From assembly GCA_050174775.1 (NCBI GenBank), contig JBFXJP010000001.1, forward strand, positions 1 through 64,000: 64,000 nt of DNA, read 5' to 3'. Source of the stretch: CAYPGJ01 sp050174775 (GTDB taxonomy: Bacteria; Planctomycetota; Phycisphaerae; Phycisphaerales; UBA1924). Both the position numbers and the translations under genes were made by a program. The notes under the pieces are model-generated. The model saw only the letters and a list, made by a program, of their open reading frames with translations. It made no database searches and was not told the DNA's origin. This document shows, in pieces, positions 56,263-64,000 of the stretch (position 1 is its first letter; the number at the start of each line of letters is the position of its first letter).

Positions 56263-58095
56263 ATGCCCACCAAGCACTCGTTCTCCCGCACCCACTCCTG
56301 CGGCGCCCTGCGACCCGAGCACATCGGCGTTCGCGCAACGCTCGCCGGCTGGGTCGACTCCATCCGCGATCACGGTGAGGGGCTCATCTTCGTCGACCTC
56401 CGGGATCGTGAAGGCCTCACGCAGCTCGTCCTCGACCGAGAGGACTGCGACGCTGCTCTCCTTGCCGTGGCAGAGAAGCTCCGGGGAGAGGACGTCATCT
56501 GCGCCAGCGGCGCCGTGCGCACCCGTGTCGGCGGACCCAACCCAAGGCTCGCCACCGGCCAGGTCGAGGTGCTCGTCGACGCGCTCGAATTGCTCAACAA
56601 GGCCGACACGCCCCCCTTCCACCCCACGGCCAAGGAAGGGCTCGCCAACGAGGAGCTCCGCCTCCGTCACCGCTACCTCGACCTCCGCCGCCCGCGCATG
56701 CAGGACATCCTGCGGATGCGCCACCGCGTGACCAAGATCACGCGCGACTACTTCGATGAGAACGGCTTCCTCGAGATCGAGACGCCCATCCTCTACAAGA
56801 GCACTCCTGAAGGCGCGCGCGAGTTCCTCGCGCCATCGCGCCTCCAGCCCGGCCAGTGGTACGCGCTCCCACAGAGCCCCCAGCTCTTCAAGCAGATCCT
56901 CATGGTCTCCGGCTGCGACAGATATCTCCAGATCTGCCGCTGTTTCCGCGACGAGGACCCGCGAGCCGACCGGCAGGCCGAGTTCAGCCAGATCGACCTC
57001 GAGATGTCCTTCGTGAAGCGCGAGGACATCATGGACATGATGGAAGGGTTCGTGCGCCGTCTCTGGAAACGCGCCCTCGACATCGACGTGCCCCCCATCC
57101 AGCGCATGACCTATCAGGAGGCGATGGACCGGTTCGGCATCGACCGCCCCGACACCCGCTACGGCCTCGAGATCGTCGACGTCTCCGACCTCGCCGCCAA
57201 GACCGAGTTCGGCGTCTTCAAGTCCGCCCTCGCCAAGCCCACCGGCGTCGTCCGCGCCATCCGCGCCCCCGGCGGCGGTGACAAACTCACCCGAAAGATC
57301 ACCGACGGCTACACCGAGTTCGTCAAGACGTTCGGCGCCGGCGGAACGCCCGTCACCAAGGTCGTCGCGCAGGGCGACAAGCTCGCCTTCGACACCGGCG
57401 TCGCCAAGTTCCTCGAGCCCATCCGCGAGGAACTCATCGCGCGCATGGGCCTCCAGGCCGGCGACACCATCCTCTTCGGCGCCGACACGTATGCCGTCGC
57501 GGTCAAAGCCCTCGGCGAACTCCGCCAGAAGGTCGCGCGCGACCTCGGCGTCGTCCCGCCCTGGGGCGAGAAGTGGAACTTCCTCTGGGTCATCGACTTC
57601 CCCATGTTCGCCCGCGACGTGGAGACCGGCCGCTGGGTCGCCATGCATCACCCCTTTACCGCCCCTCGCGAAGACCAGCGCGCAGCCTTCGTCGAAGCCG
57701 ACGTCAACGACGAAAAGACCATCTCCGGCATCGTCAGCGCTGGCTACGACATCGTCCTCAACGGCTCCGAGATCGCCGGTGGCTCCATCCGTATCCACGA
57801 TCGCGCCGTCCAAAGCAAGGTCTTCCGCCTCCTCGGCCTCACCGACGAGCAGGCGCAGGAGAAGTTCTCGTTCCTCCTCGAAGCACTCCGCTTCGGCGCC
57901 CCGCCCCACGGCGGCGTTGCCTTCGGCCTCGACCGCCTCATCATGCACCTCTGCGGCACGGACAACATCCGCGACGTCATCGCCTTCCCCAAGACGCAGA
58001 TCGGCTCCGACCTCATGACCGGCGCCCCCGGCCCCGTCACGCCGCAGCAGCTCAAAGACCTCCACGTCACCAACGTCGCGCAGCCCCCGCGCTGA
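56263..58095 (+). CDS. aspS: Aspartyl-tRNA synthetase
   Basis: 610 residues from ATG 56263. Bacterial-type AspRS: OB anticodon domain, class II core (LRHRYLDLRRPRMQ, FRDEDPRADRQAEFSQID) and a GAD domain. H37 in SIRDHGEG occupies the position linked to non-discriminating enzymes (Leu in E. coli), so it may also charge tRNA-Asn and depend on GatCAB (inference). C-terminal GVAFGLDRL motif is intact. Divergent from lpxB. Confidence 0.96.
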   Translation: MPTKHSFSRTHSCGALRPEHIGVRATLAGWVDSIRDHGEGLIFVDLRDREGLTQLVLDREDCDAALLAVAEKLRGEDVICASGAVRTRVGGPNPRLATGQVEVLVDALELLNKADTPPFHPTAKEGLANEELRLRHRYLDLRRPRMQDILRMRHRVTKITRDYFDENGFLEIETPILYKSTPEGAREFLAPSRLQPGQWYALPQSPQLFKQILMVSGCDRYLQICRCFRDEDPRADRQAEFSQIDLEMSFVKREDIMDMMEGFVRRLWKRALDIDVPPIQRMTYQEAMDRFGIDRPDTRYGLEIVDVSDLAAKTEFGVFKSALAKPTGVVRAIRAPGGGDKLTRKITDGYTEFVKTFGAGGTPVTKVVAQGDKLAFDTGVAKFLEPIREELIARMGLQAGDTILFGADTYAVAVKALGELRQKVARDLGVVPPWGEKWNFLWVIDFPMFARDVETGRWVAMHHPFTAPREDQRAAFVEADVNDEKTISGIVSAGYDIVLNGSEIAGGSIRIHDRAVQSKVFRLLGLTDEQAQEKFSFLLEALRFGAPPHGGVAFGLDRLIMHLCGTDNIRDVIAFPKTQIGSDLMTGAPGPVTPQQLKDLHVTNVAQPPR

Positions 58096-58104
58096 TCCTC
58101 TTCC

Positions 58105-59442
58105 TCACGGCGAAGCGAGTGCGCTGGGGGGCTCGTCCGGCGCCAGCCGCGTAATCAGCCGCGCGCCGATCGCGTCCCCGAACACGTTCAGCGTCGTGCG
58201 GCACATGTCGAGGAACCGATCCACCCCCAGGATGATCCCGATCGTCCACAGCGGCAGCGCCTTCGCATCCGGCGCGATCCCCGCCAGCGACGTGTTCACC
58301 GCATTGATCACGATCGCCATCGTCACGATCCCCGCCCCCGGAATCCCAGGCGCCCCGACCGCCGCCAGCGTCGCTGTCACCAGGATCACCGTCTTCTGCG
58401 CCAGCGTCAGGTCGATCTGGAACACCTGGAACAGGAACAGCACGGCCACCGCCTCATACAACGCCGTCCCGTTCATGTTGATCGTCGCCCCCAACGCCGG
58501 CACGAACGTCGCTGCCCGCCGCGAACACCCGCCCCGGGTCTGACACGTCTCGATCGTCACCGGCAGCGTGGCCGACGACGATGCCGTGCTGAACGCGGTG
58601 AGCAGCACCTTCCTGATCCGCCAGATGAACCTGTAGGGATTTGTCCGCCCGAACGCCCACAGCACGATCGGCAGGATCACCAGCCCGTGCACGAGCAGCC
58701 CGCCCACCACGCACACGATGTACATCCCCAGCGGCCCCACCAGATTCCCCAATCCCGAATACCCCACGCGCGACGCGATGATCAGAAACACCCCGATCGG
58801 CGCCAGCCACATGATCCAACCCACGATCTTCATCATGGCCGACAACAAACCGTCCAGCGTGGCCACCGCCGTCTTCCCCGCCTCACCCACCACGCTCAGC
58901 GCCACTCCGAGCATGATCGCGGCAAGCACCACCGCTAGGATGTTCCCGTCCACTGCCGCTTTCAGAATGTTCGGCGGAACCATGTCCTGCAGCAGCGTCA
59001 GGAACGCGCCCCCCAGTCCCTTCGGCCCCGTCTGAATCTTCTGTGCCACGTCCTGCTCAAACCCAGCCTGAGCAGCCGTCTCGAACGCGCTCGGATCGAC
59101 TCCTCCTCCCGGATTCACAACCCCAGCGATCACCAGCCCCAGCGTCACCGCGATCAACGTCGTCGACACGAAGTACAGCACCGTCGCGCCGCCAACCACG
59201 CCCAGCTTTGCCGGGTTTCCCAGCGACGTCACCCCGATCACCACGCTCACGAACACGAGCGGGATGATCAGCAGCTTCAGCGGTCTGATGAAGATCAGAT
59301 CCCCCGCCGTCTGGAACGGCTCCGTCAGGCTCCGCAACGCCTCTCTCGAAGCGTGCGGGTCGTGCAGGAACAACTGACCCACGATCGCCCCCGCAACCAG
59401 CCCCAACAGGATGAGTGCCGAGAGAACGGTGTCCTTGCGCAC
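58105..59442 (-). CDS. Dicarboxylate/amino acid:cation symporter 1
   Basis: 445 residues using GTG 59442 (GGAA 7 nt before; the frame opens to 59505). DAACS family: the serine-rich FSTASSSATLPVTIE (HP1), GATINMNGTALYE (TM7) and GAPGIPGAGIVT (HP2) motifs, and the VDRFLDMCRTTLNVFGD block in TM8 are intact. It carries Glu, Asp or dicarboxylates with Na+ or H+. The next upstream gene (60891) is a paralogue in tandem, likely from duplication. Confidence 0.92.
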   Translation of the reverse strand: MRKDTVLSALILLGLVAGAIVGQLFLHDPHASREALRSLTEPFQTAGDLIFIRPLKLLIIPLVFVSVVIGVTSLGNPAKLGVVGGATVLYFVSTTLIAVTLGLVIAGVVNPGGGVDPSAFETAAQAGFEQDVAQKIQTGPKGLGGAFLTLLQDMVPPNILKAAVDGNILAVVLAAIMLGVALSVVGEAGKTAVATLDGLLSAMMKIVGWIMWLAPIGVFLIIASRVGYSGLGNLVGPLGMYIVCVVGGLLVHGLVILPIVLWAFGRTNPYRFIWRIRKVLLTAFSTASSSATLPVTIETCQTRGGCSRRAATFVPALGATINMNGTALYEAVAVLFLFQVFQIDLTLAQKTVILVTATLAAVGAPGIPGAGIVTMAIVINAVNTSLAGIAPDAKALPLWTIGIILGVDRFLDMCRTTLNVFGDAIGARLITRLAPDEPPSALASP

Positions 59443-59556
59443 AGCAGGATTCCGAACACGGCGCCGGGGCGCGGTCAGCTCGAACACTCGACCTCGAACG
59501 CGCACGACGCCGAGCGGAGATAGTACCGATCCGCCATCCCCCTCCCCATGCCATCG

Positions 59557-60891
59557 TTAACCCATCGCCTTCTCGCGGTGCAGCTCCGTGTCCGGCGCCA
59601 GCCTCGTCATGATCCGCGCGCCCGCCGCGTCGCCCCACACATTCACCGCGGTGCGGCACATGTCCAGCACCCGATCCACCGACAGAATCAACCCCAGCCC
59701 CGCAGCGAGCGGCAACGCGGGGATGTTCGGGTCGTTCGCCGCGATCGTCGAGTTCACGGCCGACACGATGATGATCGTCGTCACCAGCCCGCCCGCCGGT
59801 ATCCCCGCGGCGCCCACGGCCGCGAGCGTCGCCGTCAGCACGATCACCAGGTACTGCGCGAAGTGCAGGTCGTATCCGAACGCCTGGAACATGAAGATCA
59901 CCGCCACCCCCTGATACAGCGCGGTCCCGTCCATGTTGATCGTCGCGCCGAGCGGCAGCACCAGCCCCGCGGCGCGCTTCGAGCACCCCGCGTGGTCCGT
60001 TGCCGTCTCGATCGTCACCGGCAGCGTCGCCATGCTCGATGCCGTCCCGAACGCCGTGAACAGCGCGGGTCGCATGTCCCACATGTACTTATACGGCTTG
60101 GTCTGCCCGAAGAACCGCAGCACCAGCGGCAGCGTCACGAACGCGTGGATCCCCAGCCCCACCAGCACTACCACCACGTACTTTGCCAACGCCCCCGCCA
60201 GGTTCCCCAGCCCCATCGTCCCCACCGACCACGCCACCAACGCCAGCACCCCCACCGGCATCACCCACAGGATCCACCGCACCAAGGCCATCAGCGCCTC
60301 ATGCAACGCCTCAACCGCGTTCAGGAACGGCTTCGCCTTCTCCCGCACCGCCAGCAACCCGACGCCCAACGCCAGCGCCACCGTGATGATCGACAAGTAG
60401 CGAGCGTCCGACGCCGACCTCAAAAAGTTGTCCGGCACCAGCAGCTCGAGAATCTCCCGCCACGCGCTCCCCAGCGCAGCGCCCCCGCTCTGCGCGGGCG
60501 CCCTCCCCTGCAGATGCGCTTCTCCCGCAACCTGCGCCGCGTCCTTCACCGCCTGCGGCACACCCGACCCCGGCTCGATCACCGCCGCGAGCGTCACCCC
60601 CAGCCCCACCGCCAGCACCATCGTCGAGACGTAATACACCAGCGTCGCGCCGCCCAGCACGCCCAGCTTCTTTGGATCCCCCAGCGACGCGACACCCAGC
60701 AGCACGCTCGTGAAGATCAACGGCGCCGCGATCAGCTTCAGCGGTCGCATCAGGATGAAGTCCCCAAACGTCCGCCACCCGTCCGGCCCGGACGCAGCAT
60801 TCGGGTCCCACAGGAAGAAGTGTCCGATCAGCGCTCCCAGCACTACTCCGACGAGAATCAGCGTGGTGAGCAGCGTCGTCTTCTTCATCAT
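59557..60891 (-). CDS. Dicarboxylate/amino acid:cation symporter 2
   Basis: 444 residues, starting at tandem ATGs (60891/60888). It shares with its neighbour the FGTASSMATLPVTIE, GATINMDGTALYQ, GAAGIPAGGLVT and VDRVLDMCRTAVNVWGD motifs, but loops differ, so the pair is an old duplication. In the serine-rich motif it has SSMAT where the paralogue has SSSAT, a difference near the substrate site. Likely similar transport with altered specificity. Confidence 0.92.
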   Translation of the reverse strand: MMKKTTLLTTLILVGVVLGALIGHFFLWDPNAASGPDGWRTFGDFILMRPLKLIAAPLIFTSVLLGVASLGDPKKLGVLGGATLVYYVSTMVLAVGLGVTLAAVIEPGSGVPQAVKDAAQVAGEAHLQGRAPAQSGGAALGSAWREILELLVPDNFLRSASDARYLSIITVALALGVGLLAVREKAKPFLNAVEALHEALMALVRWILWVMPVGVLALVAWSVGTMGLGNLAGALAKYVVVVLVGLGIHAFVTLPLVLRFFGQTKPYKYMWDMRPALFTAFGTASSMATLPVTIETATDHAGCSKRAAGLVLPLGATINMDGTALYQGVAVIFMFQAFGYDLHFAQYLVIVLTATLAAVGAAGIPAGGLVTTIIIVSAVNSTIAANDPNIPALPLAAGLGLILSVDRVLDMCRTAVNVWGDAAGARIMTRLAPDTELHREKAMG

Positions 60892-60921
60892 CCCTCGCGT
60901 GTCTGCAAACAGTGTCCGAGG

Positions 60922-61908
60922 TCAGACGGCGGGCGCATCGAGCGCCGCCTCCATTGTGCTGGGCTCAAATCCGAGGTGCGCCCGCGCCTTGTCGTTCGAG
61001 CACACGTTGTCCTCCGAGCCCATCAGCGGCTCCGACGGCCCGAACGGCAACGCCGACGCCAGCCCCAACGCCTTCGCGCCGTACGCCATCGCCACCCCCG
61101 CGTGCGACGGTATGCCCAGCGGCATCGCCGCCTTTCGCGCGCCCGGCGTGTGATCCCGGATGCCCTCGAGCATCTGTGGCCACGTCATCACCTGCGGGCC
61201 GCCCAGCGGATAGATCTCCCCGACGCTCACCCGGTTCGAAAGGCATTCCCCGATCACCCACGCCACATCCCGCACGTCCACCGGCTGCACCAGCGGAACC
61301 TCCATGCTCGGCACGAGCGGGTTCGACGCGTTCATCACCACCCGCTCGAAGTACGGCAGGAACAGGAACGGCGGCTCCGTCCCGCGAGCCCACCCCTCCA
61401 CCATCCGCACAAACTCGCCACCCTCGCCAACCATCATCGACGGCCGCAAAATCGTCCAGTCCAACCCAGAGTCGCGCACGAGAGCCTCAGCCGCGAACTT
61501 CGACGTCTGATACCCCGTCACCGCGTTCGGCCTGACCCCCAGCGCCGACATCTGCACATACCGCGTCGCCCCCGCCCCTCGGCAGGCATCCAATGCGCGC
61601 CGCGTCGCCTCCACGTGCATCCGTTCGAACGTCGCGCCACGCTCCTCTTTCCGGATGCCGATCAGGTGTACTACCGCCTGCGCCCCCTCACACAGCCGAC
61701 GCATCGACTCCCGGTCGAACACGTCCCCGATCACCGTGGTCACGCCCGCGTTCCGCGGCAGTGTCACCGCCGCCTTCTCAGCATGCCGCGCAAGCGCCCG
61801 CACCCGCGCCCCGCGCGCCGTCAGCTCGTGCGCCACGTGACGACCCACAAATCCGGTCGCGCCCGTCACGGCGATGGTCATCCCTGCGATCGAAGCGTCA
61901 TCGCGCAT
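60922..61908 (-). CDS. NAD(P)-dependent epimerase-like (NDUFA9-type) protein
   Basis: 328 residues from ATG 61908 with AGGAGG 9 nt before it. Atypical SDR fold: TIAVTGATGFVGRHV binds NAD(P), YQTSKFAAE holds the YxxxK pair, and LRPSMMVGEGGEF follows. It resembles complex I NDUFA9-like or NmrA-type proteins that often bind NADPH without classical epimerase activity. It lies 30 bp upstream of the symporter pair. Confidence 0.85.
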   Translation of the reverse strand: MRDDASIAGMTIAVTGATGFVGRHVAHELTARGARVRALARHAEKAAVTLPRNAGVTTVIGDVFDRESMRRLCEGAQAVVHLIGIRKEERGATFERMHVEATRRALDACRGAGATRYVQMSALGVRPNAVTGYQTSKFAAEALVRDSGLDWTILRPSMMVGEGGEFVRMVEGWARGTEPPFLFLPYFERVVMNASNPLVPSMEVPLVQPVDVRDVAWVIGECLSNRVSVGEIYPLGGPQVMTWPQMLEGIRDHTPGARKAAMPLGIPSHAGVAMAYGAKALGLASALPFGPSEPLMGSEDNVCSNDKARAHLGFEPSTMEAALDAPAV

Positions 61909-62012
61909 GCCCCGAGGCCTCCTGATCCCCCGTTCGCGCCGAGTGTACGACCCCCCCCGCGCGCGGGCAATGCGAGCCCGTCCTCCACCCAGCTCCCGGG
62001 TAGCATGGGCGA

Positions 62013-63818
62013 ATGCTCGAGGCGCTCGTGCCCATCCTCGGCGCAACCGGCGGCGACGGAGACGTCCTCGTCGGCGCGCTCATCATCCTCGCCACCGCCG
62101 GACTCGTCGCCGTCGCCATGCGTCGACTCCGGCTCGAGGTCGTCCCCGCCTATCTCATCGCAGGCGCCCTCATCGGCCCCCACGCCCTCGCGCTCGTCGC
62201 TTCACCAGACAGCGTCAACGCCATCTCCCACACCGCCATGATCCTCCTCATGTTCGGGATCGGGCTCCACCTCGACCTCGGCATGCTCCGCTCAGGCGTC
62301 GGCGTCATGATCGTGGCGGGCGTCTGCTCCTGCGTCGCCATCACACTCGTCGGCTGGCCCATCGCGATCGCCTTCGGCCTCTCCGCGCCGACCGCGCTCG
62401 CCGTCTCCATGGGCCTCAGCATGTCCTCCACGGCCGTCGTGCTCCGCATCCTCATGGAGCGCCGCGAGATCCGCCGCCCGGCCGGGCGCATGTCCTTCTT
62501 CATCCTCATCGTGCAGGACATGGTCGCCATCGCCATGCTCGTCGCCATCTCCGGTCTCGCGCAGTGGGCCAACGGCCCCGAGACGCAGGCCAACATGACC
62601 GAGACTCGATCCTGGACCGACTTCATTGCAGACGCTGCGCTCAAGATCGGCGTCGTTGCCGGCATCATCGTCGGCGGCAGACTCCTACTCCCGCCCCTCC
62701 TCCGTGAGGCCGCCAAGGGCAAGTCCACCGAAATCATGATGGTGCTCTCCACCGCCGCAGCCCTCGGCGCAGCCATCGCCACGCAAGCCGTCGGCTTCAG
62801 CGCCGAACTCGGCGCCTTCCTCGCAGGCCTCCTCCTCTCCGCCACGCCATTCCGTCACCAACTCTCCGGACAGATCGGACCCGTCCGCGACCTCTTCATC
62901 GCCGTCTTCTTCACCGCCGTCGGAATGCAACTCAACCCCGGCACCCTCGTCCACGACTGGTGGATCATCGCCCTCGGCCTCGTCGTCACCCTCACCGTCA
63001 AAGCCGTCCTCATCGGCCTCACCTGCTGGAGTGTCGGCGCCGCGCCCACCACCTCCGTGGCAGTCGGCCTCTCCCTCGCGCAGGCCGGCGAATTCAGCCT
63101 CGTCGTCCTCGCCTCCGCCCGACTCAAGAACGTCATCTCCGAGTCACAACTCAGCGCCGTCACCGCGATCGTCGCCATCTCCCTCATCATCACCCCCGCG
63201 CTCTTCAAACTCTCCTCGCGCCTCAGACCATGGGCGCTCCGGCTCCGTCCGGCGCCCTGGATCTCTTCCGGTCAGGTCGCCAACCTCATGGATCAGACCC
63301 CGCAGGAGGAAGCCACGGCGCCAGAGTCCGCCCTCCGTCTCCGGCACGTCATCCTCGCGGGCTACGGCGTTGTCGGCCGTGCCGTCGCGGAGAAACTCGA
63401 CACGCTCGGCATCAACTACACCATCGTCGAGTTCAACCCCAGCACCGTGAAGCTCCAGGCCGGCCTGGGCCGCTCCATCGTCTACGGCGACGTCACCAAC
63501 GAAGCTGTGCTCGAATCCGCCGGCGCCGGCCACGCCGACGCCGTCATTCTCACCATCCCCGACGAAGAAGCCGTCCTCCGTGCGTGCCAGCTCGTTCGCG
63601 CCATGAACCCCGGCGCCTTCATCGCCGTCCGCACCAACTACCTCTCCAAAGGCATGCTCGCCACCAGCTTGGGCGCTGATCACGTCACCGTCGAAGAGAT
63701 CGCCACGGCAGAGTCCATGGCCTGGGAAGTCACCAAGAGACTCACCGAACGCGCTCTGGGGCAGGCCAACGTGCTCAACCCCTCCAGCCCAGGAAACGTC
63801 ACCGTCACCCCTGAGTGA
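62013..63818 (+). CDS. KefB-like monovalent cation:proton antiporter
   Basis: 601 residues. About 12 transmembrane segments of the CPA2 exchanger (LMFGIGLHLDLGML, SSTAVVLRIL, GAFLAGLLLSATPFRHQ, AQAGEFSLVVLAS). A TrkA-N domain starts at ~447 (HVILAGYGVVGRAVAEKL) and binds NAD(H) to gate the channel. Likely a K+/H+ or Na+/H+ antiporter. The start (62013) overlaps the upstream non-coding frame of the minus-strand neighbour, but real genes do not overlap. Confidence 0.93.
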   Translation: MLEALVPILGATGGDGDVLVGALIILATAGLVAVAMRRLRLEVVPAYLIAGALIGPHALALVASPDSVNAISHTAMILLMFGIGLHLDLGMLRSGVGVMIVAGVCSCVAITLVGWPIAIAFGLSAPTALAVSMGLSMSSTAVVLRILMERREIRRPAGRMSFFILIVQDMVAIAMLVAISGLAQWANGPETQANMTETRSWTDFIADAALKIGVVAGIIVGGRLLLPPLLREAAKGKSTEIMMVLSTAAALGAAIATQAVGFSAELGAFLAGLLLSATPFRHQLSGQIGPVRDLFIAVFFTAVGMQLNPGTLVHDWWIIALGLVVTLTVKAVLIGLTCWSVGAAPTTSVAVGLSLAQAGEFSLVVLASARLKNVISESQLSAVTAIVAISLIITPALFKLSSRLRPWALRLRPAPWISSGQVANLMDQTPQEEATAPESALRLRHVILAGYGVVGRAVAEKLDTLGINYTIVEFNPSTVKLQAGLGRSIVYGDVTNEAVLESAGAGHADAVILTIPDEEAVLRACQLVRAMNPGAFIAVRTNYLSKGMLATSLGADHVTVEEIATAESMAWEVTKRLTERALGQANVLNPSSPGNVTVTPE

Positions 63819-63839
63819 CCCCGGTCGGGCGCCCCTCGA

Positions 63840-64000
63840 TCAGTGCATCCCCTTCGCGCCGAGCCAACGCTCCGCATCCAGCGCGGCCTGGCACCCCATT
63901 CCCGCAGCCGTCACCGCCTGCCGATACGTCGGGTCCGCCACGTCCCCAGCAGCGAACACCCCCTCGATGTTCGTCACCGACGAGCGCGTGCGCAGCATGA
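63840..64000 (-). CDS. trxB: Thioredoxin reductase, C-terminal fragment (cut by window edge)
   Basis: The last 53 codons are visible, running off the right edge. The sequence GVFAAGDVADPTYRQAVTAA is the diagnostic C-terminal FAD-binding motif of TrxB, and AALDAERWLG ends it. The enzyme reduces thioredoxin with NADPH. It converges on the antiporter gene with a 21-bp gap. Confidence 0.93.
   Translation of the reverse strand, partial: MLRTRSSVTNIEGVFAAGDVADPTYRQAVTAAGMGCQAALDAERWLGAKGMH

Overview
The window is about 64 kb of high-GC, gene-dense DNA carrying 48 genes that I can support. It comes from a Gram-negative bacterium: it has a lipid A disaccharide synthase, a secretin and many lipoproteins. 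The combination fits Planctomycetota, most plausibly the Phycisphaerae. Supporting traits are a lysine-rich DksA-like protein, an extended UbiD-family decarboxylase, secreted repeat-rich proteins, frequent GTG/TTG starts and short operons with 4-nt stop/start overlaps. The taxonomic call is an inference; there is no rRNA in the window to confirm it. I saw no tRNA, rRNA or CRISPR array.

Layout. 0-5 kb: a truncated secreted protein, then a divergent pair of HEAT-like and TPR proteins. 5-12 kb: lone trpB, a UMF1-type MFS carrier, a TlpA-like thioredoxin, an alpha/beta hydrolase with a glyoxalase II-like enzyme, a cupin and a membrane-anchored helical protein. 12.1-14.0 kb: a strikingly AT-richer single-gene island encoding a reverse transcriptase of the unknown-group/defence type. 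14-24 kb: fatty-acid desaturase, lspA with a dksA-like gene, accA, proC, an M42 peptidase, ygfZ and a UbiD-family decarboxylase. 24-31 kb: a two-gene ABC exporter, a hairpin-rich repeat region, a small lipoprotein, mfd and nuoB. 31-41.6 kb: a coiled-coil exported protein, a LURP-one-like protein, a Tat-type superoxide dismutase, queG, a TIM-barrel isomerase, an M28/PDZ lipoprotein peptidase, gcvP and a DUF1028 lipoprotein. 41.6-51.5 kb: priA, an ankyrin-repeat protein, carA, a 1156-aa TPR-secretin and a STAS/anti-sigma-kinase pair. 51.5-64 kb: a hypothetical protein, a sodium:alanine symporter with a large insertion, a PD-(D/E)XK-like orphan, lpxB, aspS, two tandem dicarboxylate symporters, an NAD-dependent epimerase-like protein, a KefB-like antiporter and the 3' end of trxB.

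Most of the window is core housekeeping (translation, repair, lipid, amino-acid and envelope functions). The clearest accessory element is the reverse transcriptase, foreign in composition, without a Shine-Dalgarno site and with no partner gene beside it. Other points of interest are a repeated palindromic element near 21.6 and 26.2 kb, a sharp strand-composition (GC-skew) reversal inside the UbiD-family gene near 23.45 kb that is unrelated to gene direction, and a leader before the sodium:alanine symporter in which one sequence can pair with either of two identical partners, one of which is the ribosome binding site.
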